From NCBI GenBank assembly GCA_903929765.1, contig CAIYVX010000059.1, positions 1-64,000 of the forward strand: a stretch of DNA of 64,000 nucleotides, read 5' to 3'. How positions within the stretch are numbered: the stretch's first letter is position 1; each line of letters opens with the position of its first letter. The notes under the pieces were generated by a model. That model made no database searches. It saw nothing but the letters and a program-made list of their open reading frames with translations, and was not told where the DNA came from. Position numbers and translations under genes: made by a program. The DNA comes from an uncultured Planctomycetia bacterium. Its GTDB lineage: Bacteria; Planctomycetota; Phycisphaerae; FEN-1346; JAACEH01. Of the stretch, positions 32,001 through 40,266 are shown piece after piece.

Positions 32001-32231
32001 CGGCCGATTATGATGACGACCATGGCGGCGCTGATGGCCGGGTTGCCGATTGCCATCGGCTTCGGGTCGGGGGCGGAGTCGCGGCGGCCGCTGGGCTTGG
32101 CCGTGGTCGGCGGGCTGATCTTCTCACAGTTCATCACGCTGTTCATCACGCCGGTCATCTTCCTCTATCTGGAGCGGGTGAGCCGGTGGGTCGGTCGTCG
32201 CGGCCAGGGACAGGAAAAAGTAGTTTCTTAG
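29055..32231 (+). CDS. RND-family multidrug efflux pump (AcrB/MdtB type)
   Basis: 1058 residues, full length for a hydrophobe/amphiphile efflux-1 transporter. It opens with LFIKRPVMTTLLMVGVVFFG; the fourth-helix proton relay is LSVGFVADDAIVMLENI with both Asp residues, although the usual Val before Asp-Asp is Ala. Large periplasmic loops follow the first and seventh helices, and the C-terminal half holds GIVKKNAIMMIDFAL and RFRPIMMTTMAALMAGLP. It exports hydrophobic compounds using the proton gradient with the lipoprotein encoded before it. Substrates unknown. Confidence 0.96.
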   Translation: MNLSELFIKRPVMTTLLMVGVVFFGVAGFMALPVSDLPNVDFPVLVVMGGLPGATPDMMARSVATPLEQQFSTIPALEMMTSVNSQGATQITLMFAMDRNIDAAAQDVNAAIARASKFLPPQLPSQPTYQKVNPADTPILFLALTSPTMPLYQLDEYGENMMAQQISMVNGVAQVLVFGAQKFAVRVQVDPNKLNSYGIGLDEVAGAIAANNVNLPTGTLYGNYQSFSVLASGQLYHAADYEPMIVAYRNGSPVRVNQVGRAIDSVENDKTAAWFNRERSVVLAILRQPGTNTVEVARAVKDLMPKFRADLPASVTLNTIYDRSESIRNSYNDVQFTLVLTLVLVILVIFLFLRNFWATFIPAIALPISVIATFAAMYFMKYSLDNLSLMALTLSVGFVADDAIVMLENIVRHIERGEKPLDAALRGSREISFTILSMTLSLAAIFIPVIFMPGLVGRLLREFSMTIAFAILISGGVSLTLTPMMCGRLLRHQETHGRLFQWSERVFQGMLAAYEWALTRVLRHQLITAFVAVLTCVATIFLFMNSRVDFFPADDTNQAFGYTECVQGISFDDMVRHQKLVADIVAADPNVDAFISSAGGRGGIGAGNTGVVFIRLKPRKDLMARIDGFFEDASRKVRGLPPVVRSLRTLSVEEVIQGLRTKVLAQVPGIEIRLQNPPMFRTSGQLTQGLYQYTLLGPDTAELYRRSGELEAKLKTLPDLTDVTSDLRIQNPQMEITIDRDKASALGLTAAQIETALYSAFSFRQVSTIYAPSNEYQVILEALPENQRNPSDLSAIYVHSSKGPLVPLSTVVRLDRDVGPLSVNHTGQLPSVTISFNLKPGVALGTAVDEIEKLTRGTMPASITSSWVGAAQVFQKSMSLKAMALLLILAIGVIYIVLGCLYESFWHPITILSGLPSAAVGAILTLLIFGYPLSLYAFVGIIMLIGIVKKNAIMMIDFALAAQRNEGLAPREAIYQGCVIRFRPIMMTTMAALMAGLPIAIGFGSGAESRRPLGLAVVGGLIFSQFITLFITPVIFLYLERVSRWVGRRGQGQEKVVS

Positions 32232-32393
32232 AGCATTTAACGCTTGCCTGTGCTCTGGCGGCCTTCGGCGAGGACGAGTGTGGCTAGGAGGCCGAAGCAG
32301 CCGTATGCAGTTGCATACGGCGATGCAGGACGACAACGCCACGCGAAGCCGCAGCCAGGCCGGCGGGGCACAGGCAAGCGTTAACTGCTCTAA
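32228..32393. repeat. MITE-like element with 26-base inverted ends and inner hairpin
   Basis: The left end TTAGAGCATTTAACGCTTGC is the complement of the right end, with one mismatch and a few terminal differences; the shared core is AACGCTTGCCTGTGC. An inner hairpin CCGTATGCA-GT-TGCATACGG lies near the middle. The left end overlaps the stop codon of the RND pump gene. No open frame fits inside. Confidence 0.7.
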
Positions 32394-32416
32394 AGCCTAT
32401 CCGAAAGGACTGTCGC

Positions 32417-34120
32417 GTGACCGCGCCAAACTCCGAAACCCCATCACCCGTCGCACCCGCCGGCGATTTTATCCGCGCCGCCGTGACCGAAGACCTCAAG
32501 TCCGGCCGCTTCGACCACGTTCACACCCGCTTCCCGCCCGAGCCTAACGCCTATCTCCACATCGGCCACGCCAAGGCCATCTGGATCGACTACGGCGTCG
32601 CCCGCGATTTCAACGGCCTCTTCAATCTCCGCTTCGACGATACCAACCCGACCAAGGAAGAGCAGGAATACGTCGACGCCATCATCGAAGACGTCAAATG
32701 GGTCGGCGGCAAGTTCGACGACCGCATCTTCTACGCCTCCGACTATTTCGACCGCATGTACGAGTGGGCCGAAATGTTAATTAGCAAAGGTGTTGCCTAC
32801 GTCTGCGACCAGACCGCCGACCAGGTCAGCGCCGGGCGCGGCTCTCTCACCCATCCCGGCACGGTCAGCCCGTTCCGCAACCGCACCGTCGAAGAAAACC
32901 TCGACCTCTTCCGCCGCATGAAAGCCGGCGAGTTCCCCGACGGCTCGCGCACGCTCCGCGCCAAAATCGACATGGCCTCGCCAAACCTGAATATGCGCGA
33001 CCCGGTCATGTACCGCATTCTCCACGCGCCGCACCACCGCCAGGGCGACAAGTGGGCCATCTATCCCATGTACGACTGGGCCCACGGCCTCGAGGATTCC
33101 CTCGAAGGCATCACCCATTCGCTCTGCTCGCTCGAATACGAGAATCACCGCCCGCTCTACGACTGGTTCCTCGACCAGCTCGGCATCTACCACCCCCGCC
33201 AGATCGAGTTCGCCCGCCTCAACATGACCTACACCGTCATGAGCAAGCGCCGCCTGATCGACCTCGTCAAGAGCGGCGCCGTGCGCGGCTTCGACGATCC
33301 GCGCCTGCCCACGCTGGCCGGTCTGCGGCGGCGCGGCTACACGCCCGAGGCGATTCACGATTTCTGCGACCGCATCGGCATCGCCAAAGCCGACTCGACC
33401 GTCGACGTGGCCCTGCTGGAACATTGCCTCCGCGAAACCCTCAACAAAATCGCCCCGCGCGTCATGGGCGTTCTGCGACCGTTGAAGGTCATCATCGACA
33501 ATTACCCCGAAGGCCAGACGGAAGAACTCGACGCCGTCAACAACCCCGAAGACCCCGCCGCCGGCAGCCGCAAGGTGCCCTTCTCGCGCGAGCTGTACAT
33601 CGAGCGCGAGGACTTCATGGAAACCCCGGCCCCGAAGTATTTTCGCCTCTCGGTGGGCCGCGAGGTCCGCTTCCGCTACGCCTATTTCCTCAAATGCGTC
33701 GGCTTCACGAAAGACCCGGCCACCGGCGAGGTGACGGAACTCCATTGCACCTACGATCCGGCCACGCGCGGCGGAGACGCCCCCGACGGCCGCAAGGTCA
33801 AGGCCACCATCCACTGGGTTTCCGCGCCGCACTCCCTCGCCGCCGAGTGCCGCCTCTACGACCACCTCTTCACCAAGCCCGACCCCGACGACGTGCCCGA
33901 AGGCCAGGACTTCACCGCCAACCTCAATCCCAACTCTTTGCAAACCCTCTCCGCCTGCCGCGTCGAACCGAGCCTGGCCGCCGCCAAACCCGGTGAGCGT
34001 TTCCAGTTCGAGCGTCTCGGCTACTTCTGCGTCGATCCGGACACTTCCGCCGGGCGGCTGGTCTTCAACCGCGCCGTGACGCTGAAGGACGAATGGGCGA
34101 AGATTCAGAAGAAGGGATGA
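32417..34120 (+). CDS. glnS: Glutaminyl-tRNA synthetase
   Basis: 567 residues, GTG start with CGAAAGGAC upstream. The class I signature is [28 protein letters not shown] follows the acceptor-binding region, and YTVMSKRRL provides the KMSKS-like loop. The C-terminal two-barrel anticodon-binding region runs from about residue 340. It charges tRNA-Gln directly. GluRS is encoded 2.2 kb downstream, so the Gln indirect pathway need not be used. Confidence 0.96.
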   Translation: MTAPNSETPSPVAPAGDFIRAAVTEDLKSGRFDHVHTRFPPEPNAYLHIGHAKAIWIDYGVARDFNGLFNLRFDDTNPTKEEQEYVDAIIEDVKWVGGKFDDRIFYASDYFDRMYEWAEMLISKGVAYVCDQTADQVSAGRGSLTHPGTVSPFRNRTVEENLDLFRRMKAGEFPDGSRTLRAKIDMASPNLNMRDPVMYRILHAPHHRQGDKWAIYPMYDWAHGLEDSLEGITHSLCSLEYENHRPLYDWFLDQLGIYHPRQIEFARLNMTYTVMSKRRLIDLVKSGAVRGFDDPRLPTLAGLRRRGYTPEAIHDFCDRIGIAKADSTVDVALLEHCLRETLNKIAPRVMGVLRPLKVIIDNYPEGQTEELDAVNNPEDPAAGSRKVPFSRELYIEREDFMETPAPKYFRLSVGREVRFRYAYFLKCVGFTKDPATGEVTELHCTYDPATRGGDAPDGRKVKATIHWVSAPHSLAAECRLYDHLFTKPDPDDVPEGQDFTANLNPNSLQTLSACRVEPSLAAAKPGERFQFERLGYFCVDPDTSAGRLVFNRAVTLKDEWAKIQKKG

Positions 34121-34141
34121 TCTTCTTCCTTGTTCCTGTTC

Positions 34142-34168
34142 GTAGGGGCAGAGTTTATCTCTGCCCTG
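34142..34168 (+). repeat. GTAGGG hairpin element (GGCAGAG stem)
   Basis: GTAGGGGCAGAGTTTATCTC begins the element; stem GGGCAGAG/CTCTGCCC with a short loop. It lies 21 bases past the glnS stop. Confidence 0.7.
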
Positions 34169-34175
34169 TCGTTGT

Positions 34176-34200
34176 GTAGGGTGCGTGCTTGCACGCACCA
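34176..34200 (+). repeat. GTAGGG hairpin element (GTGCGTGC stem)
   Basis: GTAGGGTGCGTGCTTGCACG; stem GTGCGTGC/GCACGCAC with almost no loop. The same hairpin recurs at 52126-52150. Confidence 0.75.
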
Positions 34201-34316
34201 CGATAAAACGCCGTCTTCCGCTGGCCGTTGTTGCCCCCGGTGCCTTCGTGTGTTAGACTTATTGAGGCGACGAATCGACTATCCGCCTGACCGAGTCCAG
34301 CACGCGAGGGTCTGTT

Positions 34317-34802
34317 TTGAAACAGCGGGTCTACCTGGAAACCACCATCGTCAGCTACCTGACGGCGCGGCCGAGCCGCGATCTGGTTCTGGCGGCGCAC
34401 CAGCAGGTGACACACCAATGGTGGCACGAGAGGCGGAATAAGTACGAGCTTCATATTTCAGATTTCGTTCTGAATGAGGCCGCAGGCGGCGAGCCGGAGA
34501 TGGCCGCGAAGCGATTGGCTATGTTGGAAGGGATCAAGCAGCTTACAATCACGGATGAGGTGGAAGAACTGGGCCAGGCGATTATTACGGCCGGAGTATT
34601 ACCTTCCAAAGCTAGAATAGATGCCCTCCATGTCGCCGCGGCTTCCGTTTATGACATGGATGTTTTGCTGACGTGGAATTGTCGGCACCTGGCCAACGCT
34701 GATTTGCTGGGCAACTTGCGACGTTACCTTACTTCCAAAGGTTACGAATCGCCGATCGTTACTACGCCGGATGAATTAATGGGAGATAAATATGAGGGAT
34801 GA
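34317..34802 (+). CDS. PIN-domain protein, probable toxin of a type II pair
   Basis: 161 residues, TTG start with GCGAGGG six bases upstream. Opens with VYLETTIVSYLTARPSRD, the PIN opening in which the first acidic residue is Glu. ISDFVLNEAAGG, ARIDALHVAAASVYDMD and LLTWNCRHLANAD supply further acidic and Asn residues of the nuclease fold. PIN toxins cut RNA, often tRNA. The last 11 bases overlap a 59-residue gene, which is the likely antitoxin. Confidence 0.85.
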   Translation: MKQRVYLETTIVSYLTARPSRDLVLAAHQQVTHQWWHERRNKYELHISDFVLNEAAGGEPEMAAKRLAMLEGIKQLTITDEVEELGQAIITAGVLPSKARIDALHVAAASVYDMDVLLTWNCRHLANADLLGNLRRYLTSKGYESPIVTTPDELMGDKYEG

Positions 34803-34971
34803 TCCGATTGTGGCCGAAGTGCGTGCGATTCGCGATAAGATTGCCGCCAAGTTCCATAACGATATTCATGCAATCTGCGAGGACGCCCGCAAGCGCGAAC
34901 GGACGAGCGGCCACAAACTTGTCTCGCCGCGCCGCCGTCACCGGGCCAAGAAGTTGCTGGGCGTTAAATAA
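34792..34971 (+). CDS. 59-residue partner of the PIN protein, probable antitoxin
   Basis: ATG 34792 with GGGAGA upstream; the gene overlaps the PIN stop by 11 bases. Residues begin MRDDPIVAEVRAIRDKIAAK and continue with FHNDIHAICEDARKRE, then a basic tail ending RAKKLLGVK. From memory this resembles the small proteins that follow PIN genes of this kind in other bacteria. Toxin-first order is unusual for VapBC modules. A DNA-binding domain is not obvious. Confidence 0.7.
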   Translation: MRDDPIVAEVRAIRDKIAAKFHNDIHAICEDARKRERTSGHKLVSPRRRHRAKKLLGVK

Positions 34972-35535
34972 TGAAAAGGCCCGACGGGCCGGAAGTATTT
35001 AGCCGGGTGGCGTAAGCCCCCGGTTGGCCTCCTCGCGAGAAATAATCTTTTCTTCTTCTTTCTTCTTCTCAAGCCCCGACGGGGCGGCAGACACTTTCGC
35101 CCCATTCAGGGCTTGGTTATAATGCCGTCTCACCGTGGCAGGCCGACGGGCCACGAAGATCGCATCGGCGGCACACGATTATGGCCGGGCTTGCCAGACC
35201 GGGCCACCCTTTTCAAAGATTTTCCAAAAAATCTTTTCGCCGCAACTCTAAGCCCGGCACGGACTTGCGCCGCCACCTAATTCAAATGTAATAGAATATA
35301 TTTGACACGGGGGGGGGGTAATGTACACTATACGAACTCGGGGGAGTTCCTGCTGGAAGGCGGGTGACTCCCCCGCTTGTTTGCGCATCGGTTTCGGCAT
35401 TATTGTAGCTAGGAAATCTTTCAGGAAGGAGGTGAGGCTACGGAAAACTGGCTGTTTCGGGGGAGGAACGATTGATGCAAAATATTGTGCAACGTGTCGT
35501 AGATGTCAAACGTTCCTTTTTTGATGGAGGGTAAA
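34972..35535. other. 564-base spacer with GC hairpins and a leader
   Basis: No believable gene. It holds GGCCCGACGGGCC (about 34980-34992), a GCCCCGACGGGGC hairpin (about 35072-35084), a polypyrimidine TTCTTC run, and an AGATTTTCCAAAAAATCTT inverted repeat. The right 230 bases hold a promoter and a long leader for the PEP-CTERM gene. The 67-codon frame at 35321 is not supported. Confidence 0.6.
35302..35329 (+). promoter_or_regulatory. Likely sigma70 promoter for the PEP-CTERM gene
   Basis: Consensus -35 TTGACA (35302-35307), a 16-base spacer that includes a run of ten G, then TACACT (35324-35329). Transcription from about 35336 would give a leader of about 200 bases. It opens with a GGGGGAGT/ACTCCCCC stem (35340-35347 with 35367-35374) and holds two further purine-rich GGAGG-like sites. 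Confidence 0.5.
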
Positions 35536-36132
35536 ATGAAATTGAGCAATAGTTGTCTCGCTCTGCTGGTCGTGGCGCTTGTAGCGTCAACCACTTTCGC
35601 TTCGCCAATCAATGTCGCCCTCGCGTCGAACGGCGGCACCGCTACCGCCATTAGCGAGGGGTATTACAATGGAGTGACGAAGTATGCCTCGAATGCTATC
35701 GACGGAAATCTACAAAGCGATTGGTGCAGCGAATGGAGTATGCCAGCTTGGCTTAAAGTGCAGTTCAACAAACAATACTTGATTGACCGAGTCGCTGTCG
35801 ATATCAACTACCACCAACAGACATTTGCCATAAGCCTATCTCCCGACGGGATCAACTGGACCCAAGTGGTAGCCCCTCAACTTTCAACCAACATCCCCAC
35901 TTCCTATCCCACATACCAATCTGCCGGAAGTGCTTATGAGGTATTCGATTTGGCTAACCCTGTGCTGGCTGAGTACATGAGGGTGGACATTACCACTACT
36001 TCGGCGCCTAGTTCGCATATTTTCCAGGCCGACGTTGGTGAAGTTGAAGCATATGCAACTCCCGAGCCCACCACACTTTCTTTGCTCGGTCTGGGCCTGG
36101 CTGGCCTGATCGCTCGTCACAAACGGAAGTAA
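35536..36132 (+). CDS. Secreted F5/8-type-C-like protein with PEP-CTERM anchor
   Basis: 198 residues from ATG 35536 with GGAGG five bases upstream. Signal peptide (about 1-23). A discoidin-like beta domain carries SNAIDGNLQSDWCSEW and WLKVQFNKQYLIDRVAVD, typical of carbohydrate-binding F5/8 type C folds. The C terminus is PEPTTLSLLGLGLAGLIARHKRK-like: a PEP motif, a hydrophobic helix and a basic tail. Proteins of this type are sorted by an exosortase, which is not encoded here. AT-richer than its neighbours. A strong terminator hairpin follows. Confidence 0.88.
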   Translation: MKLSNSCLALLVVALVASTTFASPINVALASNGGTATAISEGYYNGVTKYASNAIDGNLQSDWCSEWSMPAWLKVQFNKQYLIDRVAVDINYHQQTFAISLSPDGINWTQVVAPQLSTNIPTSYPTYQSAGSAYEVFDLANPVLAEYMRVDITTTSAPSSHIFQADVGEVEAYATPEPTTLSLLGLGLAGLIARHKRK

Positions 36133-36149
36133 GTTCGCTGTCTTTTAAC

Positions 36150-36206
36150 GCGAGGAAGATTCTTTGGCCGGATTGATCCGCCTTGGAGTCTTCCTCGCTC
36201 TGTTTT
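36150..36206 (+). terminator. Intrinsic terminator of the PEP-CTERM gene
   Basis: Ten-base stem GCGAGGAAGA (36150-36159) with TCTTCCTCGC (36189-36198), an inner GGAT/ATCC pair, then TCTGTTTT. It begins 18 bases after the stop. Confidence 0.7.
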
Positions 36207-36235
36207 GGGGTGGAGTGATTCGGCTAGCCTTTGTC

Positions 36236-36256
36236 GTTAGCCGCTACGCGGCTAAC
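36236..36256. repeat. GTTAGCCGC hairpin
   Basis: Perfect nine-base arms GTTAGCCGC/GCGGCTAAC with a TAC loop, followed by AACAACAGAAATAATAGCGG-type simple sequence up to about 36300. Confidence 0.7.
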
Positions 36257-36315
36257 AACAACAGAAATAATAGCGGCAACAAAAGCAGAAATAACGGCCA
36301 CAATTCGAACGGTCT

Positions 36316-36347
36316 TCATTCATGGCCCTTCGCCGGACCATGCCACT
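36316..36347 (-). repeat. GGCATGGTC hairpin element, copy 1
   Basis: On the minus strand GTGGCATGGTCCGGCGAAGG followed by GCCATGAATG. Stem CATGGTCCG with a GGCCATG-type partner. Related copies at 41381, 48267, 49535, 57586 and a decayed one near 59480. Confidence 0.75.
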
Positions 36348-36353
36348 CAACTT

Positions 36354-37829
36354 TTATTCCAATTTGGCAATCGCGTGATCCAGCCGTTTCATCGCTTCTT
36401 CCAGTCCCAGCACCACCATCGTCTCAAAGAGCGGGGTGGAGACGGGGCGACCGGTGATGGCGATGCGGAGGGTCATGAAGAGTTCGGTCGGTTTCCAGTC
36501 GCCGGATTCGGCCAGCGTGCGGGCCGATTGTTCCAGGGCGGCGGCAGACCAGGTTTGAGTCGCGGCGATTTCGGAGAAGACGGTGCGGACCTGTTCGAGG
36601 ATTTGGCGGGTCTCGGCGGCGGTGTGGAGCGGCTGGCCTTTTTTGGCGGGCAGAAGGGCTGACGGTTCGTAGGGGAGTTCCTGCCAGAGGAAGGCGGTGA
36701 GGTCGGCGACTTCCGAGAGACGCTTGGTCCGTTCCTGAACGAGCGGCGCGGCCGCGAGCATTTTTTCGGGGGTGGCGCCGACCGGGAGGAAGTTTTCGGC
36801 TTGGAGCCGCGCCACGAACGTCTCAGGCGAGAGCGCGCGAATATAAGTGCCGTTGAGCCAATCGAGTTTTTCGAGGTCGAAGACCGGGCCGGTCGTGTTG
36901 ACGCGGTCCCAGGAAAATTCGTCGATCATCTCGGCCAGGGTGAACTGTTCGCGGCCGTCGGGCATGGAGTAGCCCAGGAGGCCGAGGAAGTTCAGCAGCG
37001 CCTCGGGCAGAAATCCCTGGCTGCGGTACCAGTCGAGGCTGGTCGGATTTTTCCGTTTGGAGATTTTGCTGCGGTCGGCGTTGCGGAGGAGCGGCATGTG
37101 GATGAATTCGGGGGCGGTCCAGCCGAAGGCGTCGTAGAGGAGGACGTGCTTGGGGGTGGAGGTGATCCATTCTTCGGCGCGGCAAACGTGGGTGATTTCC
37201 ATCAGGTGATCGTCGACGACGCTGGCCAGGTGATAGGTGGGCAAGCCGTCGGATTTGAGGAGGACCTGGTCGTCGATGGTGGAATTGTCGAACTTGATTT
37301 CGCCGCGCAGGCGGTCGCGGAAGGTGGTTTCGCCTGTGGCGGGGACGGCCAGGCGGATGACGAAGGGTTCGCCGGCGGCGACGCGGCGCTCGGCTTCGGC
37401 GCGGTCGAGCGGGCGGCAATGGCCGTCGTATCGCAATTGGCCTTTGGCGGCTTTCTGGGCTTCTTTGACCTGGGCCAGGCGTTCGGCGGTGCAGAAACAG
37501 TAATAGGCATGCCCGGAATCGAGGAGCTTTTTGACCTCGCGGGCGTAGATAGCCGACCGTTCGCTTTGGCGATAAGGTCCGTGCGGCCCGCCGGCGTCGG
37601 GGCCTTCGTCGTAATCGAGGCCCAGCCAGTGCAAGGCCCGGAAGATGGCGGCTTCGCTTTCGGGAGTGCTGCGCGCCTGGTCGGTGTCCTCGATGCGGAG
37701 GATGAACTGGCCGCCCATTTTGCGGGCGAAGCACATGTTGAACAGGGCGATGTAGGCGGTGCCGACGTGGGGATCGCCGGTGGGGCTGGGGGCGACGCGG
37801 ACGCGGACGGGCCTTTCTTGATTGCTCAA
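36354..37829 (-). CDS. gltX: Glutamyl-tRNA synthetase
   Basis: 491 residues from TTG 37829, which overlaps the TGA of the upstream TPR gene (TTGA) and has GGGGAAG just before it. A longer frame runs into that gene and is rejected. The class I signature is [19 protein letters not shown], the KMSKS-like loop is SKISKRKNP, and the region between holds the acceptor-binding [12 protein letters not shown] and the [13 protein letters not shown] segment typical of bacterial GluRS. The C-terminal anticodon cage runs from about residue 330. It charges tRNA-Glu. Confidence 0.95.
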   Translation of the reverse strand: MSNQERPVRVRVAPSPTGDPHVGTAYIALFNMCFARKMGGQFILRIEDTDQARSTPESEAAIFRALHWLGLDYDEGPDAGGPHGPYRQSERSAIYAREVKKLLDSGHAYYCFCTAERLAQVKEAQKAAKGQLRYDGHCRPLDRAEAERRVAAGEPFVIRLAVPATGETTFRDRLRGEIKFDNSTIDDQVLLKSDGLPTYHLASVVDDHLMEITHVCRAEEWITSTPKHVLLYDAFGWTAPEFIHMPLLRNADRSKISKRKNPTSLDWYRSQGFLPEALLNFLGLLGYSMPDGREQFTLAEMIDEFSWDRVNTTGPVFDLEKLDWLNGTYIRALSPETFVARLQAENFLPVGATPEKMLAAAPLVQERTKRLSEVADLTAFLWQELPYEPSALLPAKKGQPLHTAAETRQILEQVRTVFSEIAATQTWSAAALEQSARTLAESGDWKPTELFMTLRIAITGRPVSTPLFETMVVLGLEEAMKRLDHAIAKLE

Positions 37830-38800
37830 TTGACTTCCCCCGTCGTCACGACCGGCTTGTTCCACTTGGCCAGCATATCCTCGATCTGCGGCTGCTTGGG
37901 ATTGGCCTCCAGGCTCTTGTGCCACAGTTCCAGGGCCTTGGCCCGGAGCTGGTCCTGATTCTTGTCCTTGAGGTAAAGAATCATGTGAATCGCCGCCAGA
38001 GAGTTGAGGGCCTCGGGGTCCTTCGGCGAAAGTTCCAGCGCCCGCTGCAACTCCTCGATGGCCACGGGGTAGCGGTGCAGCTTGTTATAGGCGAAGGCCA
38101 GCCGCTTGTGCAGCAGGGCGTTGTCGGGGTCGAGCCGCTGGGCGTGGGCGAAGGCCTCCAGCGCCGCCTCGATCCGGCCCTGCTTGAGGTAGAGCGTGCC
38201 GAGGTTCAGGTAGACGGAAGCCTGTTTCGGGTCGATTTCCAGCGAGCGGTTGTAGGCCTTGATGGCGTCGTAGGGTTTGCCGGTGATGTCGTAGACCGCC
38301 CCGAGGTTGCTCCAGGCCAGGGCGTGATTGGGGTCGAGTTCCACGGCCTTCGTGCACTGCGTCAGGGCGTTGGGATAATCTTCCAGATTGAAATAGCAGA
38401 CGCCCATGTTGACCCGCGTCGGGACGTTTCGCGGCCGCAGGTCGGCGGCGCCCTGGTAGGTTTCCACCGCCTCCTTGTGGCGGTCGAGCGACTGGTAGAC
38501 GGTGCCGAGGTTGTAGCGGAAATCGAACTCGTAGGGCAGGAGGCTGATGGCCCGCTGGTAGGGGACGATGGCCTGCGCGGCCTGGCCCTGGTCGCGGTAA
38601 ATGTCACCCATCTTGGCGTAGGCGACGGCCAGATGGTCGTCGAGGCGGACGGCGTCCTCAAATTCCTTGAGCGCCGCGTCCTGCTGGTTCTGGTCGCACA
38701 GGACGAAGCCGACGCCGGCGTGCTTGAGAGCCTCGTCGTGGGTGCAGCCGCACGCCGTCGCCAGCGCCGCTACGATTGCCGCTAAAAATAAAGTTCGCAT
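37826..38800 (-). CDS. TPR-repeat lipoprotein
   Basis: 324 residues from ATG 38800 with AAAGGAGC upstream. The signal ends near ALATACGC with a Cys that could be lipidated. About eight tetratricopeptide repeats of 34 residues fill residues 30-320, for example [19 protein letters not shown] and [20 protein letters not shown] scaffold for protein contacts in the periplasm is likely; partner unknown. The stop overlaps the gltX start, so the two share a transcript. Confidence 0.85.
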   Translation of the reverse strand: MRTLFLAAIVAALATACGCTHDEALKHAGVGFVLCDQNQQDAALKEFEDAVRLDDHLAVAYAKMGDIYRDQGQAAQAIVPYQRAISLLPYEFDFRYNLGTVYQSLDRHKEAVETYQGAADLRPRNVPTRVNMGVCYFNLEDYPNALTQCTKAVELDPNHALAWSNLGAVYDITGKPYDAIKAYNRSLEIDPKQASVYLNLGTLYLKQGRIEAALEAFAHAQRLDPDNALLHKRLAFAYNKLHRYPVAIEELQRALELSPKDPEALNSLAAIHMILYLKDKNQDQLRAKALELWHKSLEANPKQPQIEDMLAKWNKPVVTTGEVN

Positions 38801-39109
38801 GAGCGAAGCTCCTTTTATGTAGGTCGGGTCAACAGACCCGACATTCTGCCGAATCGTGCCCGCCATTATCTCGAATTTTGCCGGCTGCGCCGAGAGACTT
38901 TTTCCCGCGAAAACAAAAAACGGCGAATATCCAATAACCAACACTCAATATCCAATCATGAAGGGAAAAACGACCGGCGCGGAATCCGTACTTGGGTGTT
39001 GGATATTGGTTATTGAGTGTTGGATATTCGCTGTTTCTCTCTGTTCCCGGAACGCCAAAGCCACACTCCCTCTTGACATTCCGCTCGCCATGCCGCAAAT
39101 AGTGAGCCT
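38801..39109. other. Divergent spacer with hairpin and heptamer inverted repeat
   Basis: No gene. A GGTCGGGTC-AACA-GACCCGAC hairpin (38819-38843, GTAGG-headed) and the long heptamer inverted repeat fill most of the space between the TPR gene and the dihydrouridine synthase. TTGACA at 39073-39078 may be a -35 element for the latter, but its -10 is weak. Confidence 0.7.
38925..39032 (+). repeat. Heptamer inverted repeat, copy 1
   Basis: Left arm in seven-base register: GAATATC, CAATAAC, CAACACT, CAATATC, CAATCAT. A core with GGAATCCGTACTT follows. The right arm, read on the other strand, is GAATATC, CAACACT, CAATAAC, CAATATC, CAACACC. It ends 78 bases before the ATG at 39110. Confidence 0.9.
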
Positions 39110-40096
39110 ATGAAAGCACCGGTTCGTCCTATCGCCCTGGGCCGCTTGTCCCTGGCGAACAATCTCACGCTGGCCCCCATGGCCGGATACACGCAGCGGG
39201 CCCAGCGGCTGCTGGCGCGGCGGTATGGGGCGGCACTGTGCTGGACGGAGATGATTTCGGCTTACGAAGTTCTGCGGCCGGGACGGAAGACGAAGAAGAT
39301 GCTCCTGATTTTGCCGGAAGACCGGCCGCTGGGACTTCAGATTTTCGGGTCGGATGAAAAAATGTTGGCCGATGCGGCTGCGGCGGCGGAGAGGCTTGGG
39401 GTTTTCGACGCCATCGACGTGAACCTGGCCTGCCCGGTGCGGAAAATCATCGGCCATGGCAACGGCGGGGCGATGCTCAGGAAACCGGAGGCGGCGCTCG
39501 GGATTCTCGCTCGTATGCGCGCCGCCACGGCGTTGCCGCTCACGATTAAAGTGCGCCGCGGGTTTTCCGATTCGCCGGAGGATCGCCGCCTGGTGGAAGA
39601 GCTGCTCCTGGGGGCGGACCGGCTGGGCCTCGACGGCGTGACGATTCATGGCCGCACGGTCGAGCAGATTTATCACGGCGCGGCCGATTGGACTTTTGTT
39701 TACGAAATGGCGGCGCGGCTCAAGATGGCGGTCTTCGGCTCCGGCGACCTGATGACCGGGCAGCAGATCATCGACCGCCTGAGCGGCGGGCCGGTGGCCG
39801 GGGTGGCCGTGGCTCGCGGGGCGGTGGGCCAACCGTGGATTTTCCGCGAGGCCCTGGCCCTGGCGGCGGGTTCTGCCGTGGAACCGATTTCCTCGGCCGA
39901 GCGGGTCGAGGTGATGTTCAACCACTTCGACCTGTTGCGCGACGAGGTGGGCGACTACACCGCCGTCCGAGTGATGCGCCGCTTCGGCATGTTCTACTCG
40001 CGCCGCATCGGCCGCGCCAGGGAGGCCCGGCTGGCCTTCGGGCTGGCGAAGTCGCGCGAGGATTTGGCGGGGGTGATTAAGGAGTTTTTCATGTAG
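39110..40096 (+). CDS. tRNA-dihydrouridine synthase
   Basis: 328 residues. It opens with LANNLTLAPMAGYTQRAQR, the flavin-site start of Dus proteins. DVNLACPVRKI holds the catalytic Cys, LTIKVRRGF the active-site Lys and Arg, and IHGRTVEQIYHGAADW the His of the dihydrouridine pocket. GDLMTGQQII and VARGAVGQPWIF bind FMN phosphate. It reduces uridine in tRNA. DusB-like in length, but the subclass cannot be fixed. The TAG stop belongs to a GTAGGG hairpin element. Confidence 0.92.
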   Translation: MKAPVRPIALGRLSLANNLTLAPMAGYTQRAQRLLARRYGAALCWTEMISAYEVLRPGRKTKKMLLILPEDRPLGLQIFGSDEKMLADAAAAAERLGVFDAIDVNLACPVRKIIGHGNGGAMLRKPEAALGILARMRAATALPLTIKVRRGFSDSPEDRRLVEELLLGADRLGLDGVTIHGRTVEQIYHGAADWTFVYEMAARLKMAVFGSGDLMTGQQIIDRLSGGPVAGVAVARGAVGQPWIFREALALAAGSAVEPISSAERVEVMFNHFDLLRDEVGDYTAVRVMRRFGMFYSRRIGRAREARLAFGLAKSREDLAGVIKEFFM

Positions 40097-40145
40097 GGCG
40101 GATGCGCTTTTTGCAGCCGCCATAGTCAAATGTCGTTTTCCGATT
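40093..40145 (+). repeat. GTAGGG hairpin element, left boundary of the accessory block
   Basis: Opens GTAGGGCGGATGCGCTTTTT and closes GCAGCCGCC, with about 25 further bases (CATAGTCAAATGTCGTTTTC) shared with the inverted copy at 42382-42431. Provides the stop codon of the dihydrouridine synthase gene. Confidence 0.75.
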
Positions 40146-40173
40146 AGCGTTTTTGTTGCTTCTTCTTATGAAG

Positions 40174-40192
40174 CCCCCAGCACTGCTGGGGG
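40174..40192 (-). repeat. REP-like palindrome, copy 8
   Basis: On the minus strand CCCCCAGCAGTGCTGGGGG followed by CTTCATAAGAAGAAGC. Confidence 0.9.
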
Positions 40193-40266
40193 ATGCAGTT
40201 GCCGTTAATTCCCGAATCCCTGAGCCATCTGTTCCAAAGTACGTCCAGGGTCAATATAATTGCGGC

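Noticed and set aside
35321-35524. 67-codon open frame before the PEP-CTERM gene
   Set aside because: No homology recognised, frame includes the leader stem-loop, and it lies within the probable untranslated leader.
35336-35535. Cyclic-di-GMP riboswitch in the PEP-CTERM leader
   Set aside because: The leader has a strong stem, but the conserved GEMM-type tetraloop and receptor bases are not seen.
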